DNA from: Agelaius tricolor
Lineage: Eukaryota > Chordata > Aves > Passeriformes > Icteridae
Length of the DNA stretch: 64,000 bases
Assembly: GCA_023055355.1 (NCBI GenBank)
Contig: JALJCS010000001.1
Location: 98,441,381-98,505,380, forward strand
Direction: 5' to 3'
Shown: positions 35,501 through 46,121 of the stretch, in pieces
How positions within the stretch are numbered: position 1 is the stretch's first letter
Layout: the number at the start of each line of letters is the position of its first letter
Notes under the pieces: model-generated
What the model was told of the DNA's origin: nothing
Database searches by the model: none
Seen by the model: the letters and a program-made list of their open reading frames with translations, nothing else
Made by a program: the position numbers and the translations under genes

Positions 35501-36382
35501 AACAATCCACCAAAATTAAAAAAAAAATGCCTTTCTGTACATAGATTATCTAAGACTGCAAGAAAACAGAAGATGCCCACAAGTAGCAATACTGCTTCTA
35601 GCTTAATGTTGATCTAGTGTTATTCTTCAAATGAACTTTAATGGCTGGAAGAAGAAGAAGGTGGGAGGAAAATGCACTCAGATCCAAGTTTGCAGCGTAA
35701 CAGCCCACACAGGGATGTAAATGAAGATTTGGACACAGGATTTGCTCAGCGAAGCAGAAGGTTTTACTGCCCTCTAGTAAAATGCAGTTACGAAACTGTC
35801 TTTTAAAATGTATGCATGCTGAGTAAACCATTTCAGTTATTGTTACTGAAAATGTGATTAGTCGTGGATTGTCATCTCATTGTTTCCATAGTCAAAGAAT
35901 AAAACATTTATGTTCAATCTAGACTGAATTATTTTTGAATTAAGGAAAATAGCAAAAATGAAGCACAAAAGCAAGGTCGCTGTGGCTGCATCTGCATGAA
36001 CAAATCTTATGCCAAATTTTCAGCAATGTTATTAGGAAAAGACTAAGTGGTAGCACAGTGCAAAAATTCCTGAGTCCTAACTACAGGGGAACTTACCCTG
36101 TCGTTAGGATTGTATCAGCACTGAATTAGCAGCTCAAGAATGAGCATGATTTGTGTCAAAGCTTTAATTTCTGCCAGCAGCGACACTGAGAATTAAATGG
36201 CAGCAGAACTCTTTACCTAGTGCTACAGAGGACTGGAAGGTAACTTGCAGGGAAGCTGTAGACATTTAATGGCCTGACACACAGGAAAAAAGAAATGAAA
36301 TGATGGTGTTGTTGCCATGCACAAAGCTGCTCCATGCCGTGCTGTACCACCGGATTATTCCTAACAAGGATGGCACGAAAGG
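32513..36382. other. Single-copy AT-rich DNA
   Basis: No gene or interspersed repeat is recognised. It contains the 31-bp-period duplication at 34117-34171 and a poly-T run at about 34996-35008. Confidence 0.55.
34117..34171. repeat. Direct repeat with 31-bp period
   Basis: TCTTTTCAGAGACCAGACTG-TTTC (34117-34140) recurs at 34148-34171 with one substitution. Each copy carries a TTTTCAG acceptor-like word, so the duplication doubles a potential splice acceptor. Confidence 0.92.
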
Positions 36383-36640
36383 ATGCATGAGGCTGTCACC
36401 GTAAAACGCCTGACACTGATGGCCATTGTTGTGTGCACTGTGACTTGTTACTCAGTGCAGCCTCTGCCTCTCAAACAGCAGCAGGAGAAGTGCTTGGGAA
36501 AGGCAAATGCTCACTGCAGCCTCACAAAGTACCTAGTGCATTTTCCCCTGCATCTTGCTTTTCTCTCTTTCTCTCTTTCTCTCTTTCTTTCTTTCTCTCT
36601 TTCTTTCTCGCTCTTTTTCCCCCCCCTCAAATGTAAAGTA
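36383..36640 (+). other. Candidate small ORF with hydrophobic N-terminus
   Basis: ATG at 36383 opens an 86-codon frame. Its first 60 or so residues are not low complexity: MHEAVTVKRLTLMAIVVCTV followed by TCYSVQPLPLKQQQEKC, which resembles a signal peptide with later cysteines. The DNA just before it keeps several CpGs. The C-terminal third is translated from the CT microsatellite (LSFSLSLFLSF...) and so cannot be a normal domain. It is unrecognised and probably a chance frame. Confidence 0.15.
36557..36619. repeat. CTTT / CTCT microsatellite
   Basis: A pure pyrimidine array of TTTC and TCTC units that ends in a C8 run near 36620. Confidence 0.96.
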
Positions 36641-39600
36641 TAAAACTGGCAGGTTTTTCAGGAGCCGCATAGGCCTTCTGGGAAAAATATATTTTCAATT
36701 CTCAACATCAGTCACGAAAAGTACAAATTTTCTGTCAATCCTACCCCTGTGTTTTTATAAAGGAATACTCAATCTCCAGATATTCTTGTTTATATATCTT
36801 CATAAATATTCAAATACCTGGGGAAAATGAGGCTAGAAATGAGGACTTCGTTCTAAAGTAAATATAAATTAAAATAAACATTAAGAAAGAGTTTATACTC
36901 ATTCATAGGGAAGATCCAAGTGATGGGTAATGTAGCTTCTCTTGACTCCCTCTGCCAGGAACAGAAAATGCCAAGGGCCATAGCTTGTGCAAGGACCACC
37001 ACAGAGGAGGGACTTTCTACCCTGTGATGCTACATTTGCATACTCTCTCAAGACCAACACATAACTTGAATCTAGAAACTCAGTCCTATCTTGTACATTG
37101 GTGGTGGTCTGGGATCAGAGAACTGCAGCTGGTTTCCTGACCTTTTCTATTGAGATCTGCTGAAGTGTGGGTGAGAAATCAAGCTCTCCAGTGCTCCAAT
37201 ACTTTCTTCTATGTAGGAACAGATGCAGAAAAAACACAGTTTTCAGCATTTTTTATGAAGGCTCTCAAGTCACTTTCCAATCCAAATCCATGCATCCCTA
37301 CTAAAAGAGATCCGGAAGGGGCTGTGAGAGACAAACTATAATGCAAGCTTCAGGAAAAAGGAGAATAATTTGTACCTCAGTCATTGTTGACAAATGCTGA
37401 CACTAACTAGCCTGTCCTTGAAAACCTCAAATAGCAGCTACTCCAGGTACTCCAAGGTCTTTTCTGTCTTCATTAGGTAAGATCCCTGATGAATCTTTAC
37501 TTTTAACTGCTCTCCTGTTCACAAGCTACTTGCCTCTTTATCTCATTGACTGAGTCCTACTCCTTTAAAGGCTATTTTACATTTAACTCTCCTAATGATT
37601 TATGCTCTAAAAGAATATGGGGGAAAATCTATTGTTTGAGCTTCCTGGAAATACTAAGCTTACTTTTAAAATTCCCAAGTTTAATTTAAGATATATTTTT
37701 GCCCTTTCACTAAACTTTCTTAAATAAGATAACATAGTCTATTGGTTTTCATTTTAAAATTATTTAGTATGGGTATTTACACTGCATTGTGAATGTGGCA
37801 GGTATTGCATTATGTTCATTTGACCTTCCATTGTACATTAGTAGCATTATTTATTAACCTTTTGTTGGTTTATTGTTCTGGTACTGTAAGCATATTTGGG
37901 GGTTTGAGCTATGTGAGAGCTTGGTTGGATTTATTTCTATTGAGCTTTGTACAATTAGTAGGCCATGTTAATGCTGTTTCATGTGTATGAAAGAAACTTA
38001 GTCTTGTATTAGGAACTTAGATAAAAATACCTTCTATGATTTTAGGCAGCTCTATAATCTTATATTTCACCTGAGTTCTGAAAAGACCAAATGTGCAATG
38101 GTGAAAAATAAAGACTTCAGAGAGCCCCCTAGATAGGTAATACAGCCACAGCTGTCACTATAATCTCCTTTGAGATTCGTGTTAATAGCAGCAAAATATT
38201 TTCTTCATAGCTCCATTGCAAAATATGGCCCATATGTCTATGTATAACATGTATTAAAGAAAGAAGTTGCATGCTTTCAGCTGAAAGAATGATGGGTATA
38301 AGTATCTTAAGTGAAAAAGTCTCAAACTGTTTTAATTTAAAGTCAGGATGTACTGATGAGGCTTGGATATCTTTTTTTAGTTGCATTATTTTCAGAAGTC
38401 ACCATCACTTTTGTATGTGCTTAACATAATCTGTACTTCTTCCCTTTTCCCCAAATTCTGTAAGTGGAATAAATATTTTTTTTTTAAATGGAGGAGAGTT
38501 TTCAGAAATTCCAGAAATATTTTAAATTACATTGTGAACACAATTTGGCCCATGTATTTCTTGTCCCTGGAGATCTCAGAATTTCTAAGTTCTCAACATA
38601 TCAGATTGTGTGGCAAGGTCATAACTAGATCTTAATGACCTACATTCTATCAACATGTTAAAATTTTCCTATCATGAATCATATGAAATTATAGCCTTTA
38701 GAATTTTTTTAGGAAAATAAAAGTGTAAGAAGCTTGCCTCCTGTTTGATGCATAAACCACAGTTTCCTCCCTGCCCATTCAGCATTTGATTGAAATCTTG
38801 GCCTCATAAGCCATCTCCTGTGTGAACATTTGATGAGGAAGGCCCTGGAGTGTAAATGGTGAAGTGCATACTCACATCTCTGCAATGCCTGATTTAGACC
38901 AGAACAGGGATTTTCAGCCTTTGCTCTGTAGACCTCTGTGGATTTCAGCAAAAAAACCCCAGCAAATAAAAATTCAACTTCCCGTATGCTGCTGAAATCT
39001 ACACACATGTGACATTTCTGAAAGGATCCACATCTCCTTTGGGAAATTTATGCAGGTAAACAAACTGAAAAAGGACTGAAAAACTCTGGACTAGAAATTT
39101 GGGTTAGTCACTCTGAATGGTTATTTAGTTCTCATGCTGTTTGGAAGCTCATGTATTTTGTTGGGTGAAATGTTTCTCTTTGTAGGAGGGATTATGTATT
39201 CACTGAATGGGTGAGGCAAAGTGTGTCTTTGAAGTCTCTGCAAAATATAGGTATGGAACTATTTAGACAAAGTTGAACAGCTTGAGCAGATGCTTATCTA
39301 GAGCTTAGAGGCTGTTTTATTCTTTTTATTTCTTTTGCTTTTCTTTTTTTGAATCAATGCTCTACAATAATAAAAAAAATCTTCTGCGAGAAAAGAGAAT
39401 GATGAAAATTAAATCTCTTCCAAGAAAATGGTGAGATTAGGCTTTCTGTATATTTATGAATCCTGAAAAAATGCTTGGATGAAATCAGCATCACCAATTC
39501 ACTCCTGTTGTTCTCCCTCATACTGTGAGTCTTTCCGAATCAGTAGCAAAAATAGGAATGATTGAATCAGTGAAGCTGTGAACATTACAAGATGCACACT

Positions 39601-41978
39601 CCAACAAACATAAAATGCGTGAGTGCCTGGTGAGCATTAGGAAATCTGTCACTATGAACAATTGAAGATGACAAGTTTAAATAGACCGAGGAATTCCAGT
39701 GTTAACTTACTTTCAAACAAAACATTTTCAAAATTTTCATGATCACTTTTTTTTTTTTAACTGAAGATTAGCTGCATGAAAATAAGTTCATTTAAATTCC
39801 TTTTACATAAATGAAAAAAATAAAAGATTCTGGGAAAACCATTAAAAATGGATGTAAGAGCATTTGTGCACTGATCACTTTCCCTTTTTTTTTGCTACAA
39901 CTTTCAAGAACACCTTTCCATACTCGTAGTCTGGATGACTAATCCAATATTACAGCCTCTCATGGGGTACTGACGGTACCTCGGCTAAAAAGTCTTCTGT
40001 TTTCTGTTGTTTCCTTGAAAAGAAGAGAATGCTCTATGTTTGAACTGTCTACTGTTTTCATAAATAACTTGTGAGTCTTATGTGAGACTGATTCTATACT
40101 GAAAGAATTCAAGTCCTGCAGAGACACCCCATCAGGCAGCTTCAGGAGCACCTACCATGCTGGCTTTCACAGCAAAGTGGCAAGCACGGGGAGCGACCAT
40201 TAAAAGCATTACAAGCAGTTTGCCTCCAGAGTATTTTGTTCTGTGAGTTGTTTTAGCTGGTTACATTCTACAGAGAAGAAGATGGGAAATGATAATGAGG
40301 GCTAAGGAGAATGGGACTGTCTTGAGATAGTTAATACCCCTCTCAGTAGGCAGATAGATTATCTGAAAGGAGGAACAAAAATTGCATTTTTTGAAAGCAA
40401 CTCTAAGCTTCAGGGAACCAGGGAAATTGTTTTCTGTTGTATTTGTGGGCATAGTCTCATCTGTGAGATATTTAAATATGAGTACCCTTTAGCACATAAC
40501 TTCTGCTCATTTAGCTATCTAAATAATTTTGTCGATTTTAGTATTAAACTTTAACCTAAATGCAGGTAAAAGCAGAATACCAAGGAAATCTTTGTAGTGT
40601 CTGTGGATGTAATAAGGGCAAAGTGTCAGAAAGTAGGTTTCTGTCTTTTGTACAGTTAGTATATTCTAATATAAACACTTTGTAAATGACCTGTACACTT
40701 TCATATTTCAACTTTCTTACTTATACTGCATGTTAGATGGAAGTGCTAACTTTAAAATTAGTCATCCTAATGTGCAAAGCACTGCAAAAAGATGGATGTT
40801 TTGAACATAACAGGCTTTACATTAAACTCCAGCACAGATTAGATGAATCGTGGAATTATGTCTAATACTCTTAAGGGGTTTTAGTGATCAAACACACAGT
40901 AGATCCATGCTGACATTAGGTCTAGCACGTCTAAAAAACACATAACAGACATCCAGCATCCAACAGACCTACAGTCCCACTGGTTTATGTTTAAATGTTT
41001 ACAGTGTAAAAATGTTGACTGAAAAAGCCCATTTTTTATAGTCAACAGTAACTCCAGTGGTGTTACTGTTTCTGGGCAGTCCTGTCCCTGTGTATTTCAC
41101 AGACTGCATGATTGCTGAATTTAAGCAAACATACATACAGGAAGCAATACTACTTCAATACTGTGCAATCTACTGCAATACTGTGTGGCCCTCTTACACT
41201 GTAAGTAGACTGATACTTGCAAATTATACCTATGTGCTAAAAGTATTTTTGCCTTCACCAATGTAGGACATTGGCATGAAGTCTGTTATGATAATGTACG
41301 ATAGTCTATACATTTTTAATATTCTATTTTTTGGAAGATTTAAATTAATGTGTTTTAAGGACCACTGATTTGCTAGTGTTCACTTACCTCTGAGGAGTTC
41401 TTTACCCCATCCACAGTATGGATTTAATCTCAGGAATTTTATTCCCCTAGACTATTTCATAAGATAAGGAAAGGTATCTAAAGCCCATGGCATCTAAGAC
41501 AGATAAAGCCCTGCCTGAAATCTCCTGTCTCTGTCCAGGACTAGACTAGTCAGCTGAAGTTAAGTGAGATGAATCTTGTCTACAGTATGGAGGGCATCTA
41601 CAGCAGAGCTTTAGATCCCTCATGATGGGAAGTATTTCTCATGCTTGCAACTTCGGTTGCTGCCAGAAGTCACAGTCAATAGTTCAGTATGGTTAAGTAC
41701 AGTGACTAATGAAAAAGCTGGTAAGTTTGAGTTGCAAACAGATCAATTTTAAGTAATGAACTAGGTGTGAGTATTCACAGCAAAGGATGAAAGTAAATAA
41801 CCATTTTTACTAGTAGTCAGGCTGCATAAACAAAATAGCACTGTCTGGTATTGCCATCAATGAATATGTGCATTTTAGACATTTCTAAAGTTTTTTGTTT
41901 GAGGTTTTTTTAATATTTTTTATTTTTCATTCTACAGCCTTACTATGTAAGGTGGAACAAACTGGAAAAACAACTTTG
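36641..41978. other. Single-copy AT-rich DNA
   Basis: No gene or interspersed repeat is recognised apart from the candidate exon at 39980-40115. The 99-codon minus frame at 38709-39008 has no family resemblance. Confidence 0.5.
39980..40115 (-). other. Candidate internal coding exon, minus strand
   Basis: Read on the minus strand, GGTGTCTCTGCAG|GAC looks like an acceptor and AGCCGAG|GTACCG like a donor. They enclose 136 bp open throughout in one frame. The peptide begins DLNSFSIESVSHKTHKLFMK and ends KETTENRRLFSRG, with mixed composition and no simple repeat. The donor end retains two CpGs. The surrounding frame (39960-40151) stays open and ends in TGA. I do not recognise the protein. Chance is possible, since frames of this length occur by chance in 64 kb. 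Confidence 0.28.
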
Positions 41979-42391
41979 ATCTGTGTGGCAAAGTTTTGGT
42001 AGCTGGGGGCTGTGTGAGCAGTCTTTGTGGGGAGCCATCAGGAACTGCCCTTACATCAGACATCAGGAACTGCCCTTACATCAGACAGAGATCCAGCTGG
42101 CTCCAAGACAGACCCACCACTAAGTAAAGCTGAGCCCATCAGAAACAACAGGAACACCTCTGTGGTAGCATATTTAAGAAAGAGAAAAATGCATCCATCA
42201 GAAGCTGGGATAGAGGAGTGAGAATATGAAAGAGAAACAACTCTGTAGTCCCCAAGGTCAGTGAAGAAAGAGGGGGAGGAGGTAATCCAGGCATACAACC
42301 AGAGCTTCTCCTCTCCTACAGCCTGCAGAGAGAGTGTAGTGACAGGTTTTTCCTTGCATCCCATGGATATCCACTGTGGTCAACCACCACA
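41979..42391 (+). mobile_element. Internally deleted family A LTR
   Basis: It starts TGATCTGTGTGGCAAAGTTT, then TGGTAGC, and continues CAGCTGGCTCCAAGACAGAC, GCATATTTAAGAAAGAG (TATA-like), GAGGAGTGAGAATATGAAAG and CCCAAGGTCAGTGAAGAAAG, all family A LTR phrases. After about 380 bp it jumps to the terminal TCAACCACCACAA, so most of the right half, including the polyadenylation signal, is gone. It carries a 25-bp tandem duplication near its 5' end. Confidence 0.8.
42036..42085. repeat. Perfect 25-bp tandem duplication inside the LTR
   Basis: Two identical adjacent 25-bp units begin CATCAGGAACTGCCCTTACA and end TCAGA. They are absent from the two other LTR copies, so the duplication followed insertion and is recent. 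Confidence 0.97.
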
Positions 42392-45300
42392 AAATAATAA
42401 AGAATTTTTGTTCTGAACTGGAGACTGTGGAAAATAGATGTCAGGAAGCATACAGAAAAGTAACTTATGAGAGATGAGAACAAAGTCCCCAAAACACTGA
42501 GCTTCATCTATGCACTAGGTTATGCAATGTAATTAGATACATGATTAATCATGGCTCAGTTACCAGTCTGAATCCGTCCTGATGAAACAAGATTTAAACT
42601 TGCATAAAAATGTCTGTTCATGCAATAGGGTAGTTTAACTAGGATGAAAAGATAAGAGAGTCCAGTAGAACTTGATGGCACAGAAGAATTTCAGACTAAT
42701 GTAAAAACAGCCCCTAAACAGTTGAAGATATGTAAGCCTTCTTTTTTAAAAATAAATTTCATAATAAATTATGAAATTTATTTTTAAAAAATAAATTTGG
42801 TCAAAAATGACTTCGTTTGTTTCTATATTTTTTTGCATTTTTAAGCTTCTTGTATTACTTCTGTATTCACCTGCATGACTCCTGAATCACTCAGTCTATG
42901 TGAGCCATGGTAGACACGACCGTAGCATTTGAATATTGAAATTGAAACATCTGAATTAAACTTCCCCTCGCAGAAACACTTGTCAGTTACTGAAGTGATC
43001 TGTTTCCCCTGTGAACTGATGCATAAGGGATTTTAAACATGTGCCACCGAAGTGCATTTTAAAGGCTGTTTTTAAAAAAACCTTTTGTACAACCATGAAA
43101 TGTATTTAACTTTCTCTTAACACTGCTTTGTTGGGCACTTGCCAAAATAAATTTATAATGCAACGTGTTTTATCTGGTTTACTAGTTTGGAGTTTTGTCT
43201 ATATCTGCATCCTCCGTATTGATAGAACTGAGAATTTTCTAGGAAAAAGGTTAAATTCTAAAGGCAATTTCATGGCTTTGATCTTTGTGCACCAATCCCA
43301 GTAACAGAGAGAACAACCACAAAGAGAAATGAGGGTATGCTCCAACAACAACTTCATACTTTGGAACAAAATGAGAAAAAGGATTTTGAGGAAATGAAGT
43401 AAAAGAGGTTGATCCCCAGAATATACAATGAATGCAATATCTTACATTACAGGTAATATATCAACTGATCTTATTTTAGCCTGTGCCAGGAATTGCTCAC
43501 TTGCAGACCACACCAATCTGCATCACCCAGTAACAGGAAGCATATGATTTCCTGTGGAGACAGGCAGGGCAGCTCTTCACACTGTCATAATGGAAGTACA
43601 TGCCTTCTATTGCTTTTTCTGAATACTTCAGAAAAACCAATGAGATGGATTCTATAATTCCTCAGAAAATGTTCAGATCTTTTTTGAGTAGCTTTTCTAA
43701 TATGCATGTCAGAAAAGAGAAGGGCTATTTCTGATCTCCATAAAAGAAATGTATGAGTTAAATCTGGCAGTTATTACTATTTCTAGACTGAATTTTGATC
43801 TTAGTACCGTATTGCTCTGGCTGTTTTGTAATTAGGTGCCATTAAAAGAGGATGTCTATCAAAATGTTAACAAGGATGGTGGTCAATCTCTGTCAGATTT
43901 ATTGAAAGCAAATACATTTACAAGTTCCATCATAAATCTTGGTCAAGTAATGAGATTCTTAACTTATTTTCCATAAAGCGGTTATTGCATTATGCAGGCA
44001 AAATATCATGGTACACAAGAGTTCAATTTCATCAGCTCTTCACACGGCAATGAAATAATAAACCAGTACTGCTCAGATTTTGATTTATTTCATTGTCATA
44101 TATTAGCCTAGAATACATGCATATATGGAATATTTTGGCAGAATATATGTTAAAAAAACCCAGGAATTCTCTTATTTCTCTTGGAATTCTAGCAATAAAA
44201 TTTCAAACTCCTATTTAAGAACAAAATCAAGTATGATTATTTTTAATGTTTTGTTTTGGAATGATGAAATCAGTACTTGAAATTATTACTAGATTTGGCA
44301 CTAACACTGAAATTATTACATACAAATAATGTGCAGAACCAAATTATGCAGAACTACTTCTTCAATCTCTTAATTTTTAGTGAGCAGTTCCAAACGAGAA
44401 CTTGCTTCCTCTGCATACCTGAAATTATTAACTATTTAATGCAACTTGGAGTTCAAGGTGAATTTTCAAAGTTCTGGGCTATAGGTTAATATTTACTGCT
44501 TATCTCAAAAATGTTTAGGTACTTTTCAAAGATCAATTTTTACTTCAATGCCTGAGGAAGCCATATAATGGTAAATAGTTTTCTTGTGAGCACACTTAAT
44601 GAGGAGGTAGGAACTTGTGGTTCATCTGTCGGCACTGATCAATGACTGAACAATCAGTTGATATTTAGGGAATTCATATAACTAGTATGAGCTGTGGTTT
44701 TGGATTCTCTCAGTTGGAAAAAGAAACTGAAACTATTTGCTACTACTCAAGGTATGCACTTCTCACAGAATAAACCAAGAACATAATGTTAGAGCATTCA
44801 GCATTCAGTCCTCCAGAATGTTATAACTTCTTATTTCTTCCACCTAAAATTATGCAGGAAATTTGGATTAAATTGACAAGTAGTTTGGGGAGAAAATAGT
44901 AGGTTGTTTAAATGAATATGCTGCAGAAGAAGAAATTCTTCTCCAATACAAGAGTATACTTATCTGTGTGGGTCTAGTTACATCTATATTGAATGTTAGG
45001 TTTAATCATAAATTTATGTTTAAGCCTATAACTGCTGATCTTAGGTAAAAAAAACCCTACCTTAGTGTAATCCCCAGCAGTTGGCTGTACCCCAAATTCA
45101 GCAGTATGTGGAATGTCCAAATGCAACACACTGTGTCTACTGGTGTCTACTGGCCCCTCCTGCTGCGTATGAAATTCATCCATATACTGAAAGCCATAGC
45201 TGCAGAAAATCCAGCAGTGGTGATTCTGCAATTTCTTGGTCCATTGTTTCTAGCCTTCTACAAACTTTTATTTCTTTCTCCTTTATTTGTGATTAGAGCA

Positions 45301-45997
45301 AGTGGGGACAGAGAAAGAAGGCTCAGTCCTAAAAGGACTTTGAAAAGCAGATTGTGGATCACTCTAGGGTGGGTCCAAAGTAATGGATGTAAAAATGTGG
45401 ATTTTGTGTCTTGAGTCAGGTGGAGATGACCTTCAGATTAGACCCCAGGGATAACTGTGTGCTATATTACTCGATGGATATTGTTCCTGAAAGGTGTTAC
45501 TGACTGCTTTGTTCTGCTTAGATGAGCAAAACAGTCAGATCAGGATTGATGTTTATGCACTATGCATTCATTTGTGGCATAAATTCAGTTTAATGTTCCC
45601 ATTGTATATGTCTTTTCTGCTCTTTTTGCATTCTGTAAAAAGATTGCACAGAGACAATATTGTGAAATTGAGGAAGAATAGTAAATCAGCTGATTGATTT
45701 TGATATAGTTTCTGTCCAAAAAATTTTTAGACTCGAATTAAGCATCTGAATAGAAGTTGTATTTTTCCTATGTAGTTCTATGTTTGAAATGCTGGAAGTG
45801 TGCCACAATTTTCTGGATTCACAGTGAACCACTTCAGATCAATATTACCCCATCTGAATATATGTTATATCTTGGCTGACTCCACAGCACAGTTTGGAAG
45901 TTATCCTACAACTAGATTCAAGCACAGACCCCCATTTATCATGTAAGTAAATATGTCATTTGTGTTTAAATGATTTTTTTTTCTTTTCCCTGCCCAG
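42392..45997. other. Single-copy AT-rich DNA
   Basis: No gene is recognised. It holds the perfect foldback at 42742-42791. The two overlapping plus frames near 45081-45414 have no recognisable motifs. Confidence 0.5.
42742..42791. repeat. Perfect 21-bp inverted repeat
   Basis: The 21-bp left arm 42742-42762 (starting TTTTTTAAAAATAAATTTCA, then T) is the exact reverse complement of 42771-42791. The spacer is 8 bases, AATAAATT. Confidence 0.97.
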
Positions 45998-46121
45998 GAA
46001 AGAGGAATTTGATGACTTGCTGAAGGTTTCAGAAAGCTCCAGAGAAATGACTGCTGCACTTCATGATCAGTTTGGACACACAGGATTTATGTACTGTGAT
46101 AAACATGATCTGGCTACCTAG
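45998..46121 (+). other. Candidate terminal coding exon
   Basis: A textbook acceptor, a long T/C run ending TTTTCCCTGCCCAG (to 45997), is followed by an open frame in phase 1. Its 40 residues begin KEEFDDLLKVSESSREMTAA and end FMYCDKHDLAT, stopping at TAG 46119-46121. The peptide has an amphipathic, acidic start typical of real proteins. About 470 bp downstream, AATAAA at 46592-46597 could serve as a polyadenylation signal for a 3' UTR. No upstream exon was found and the protein is not recognised. An old gene fragment is the alternative. Confidence 0.32.
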
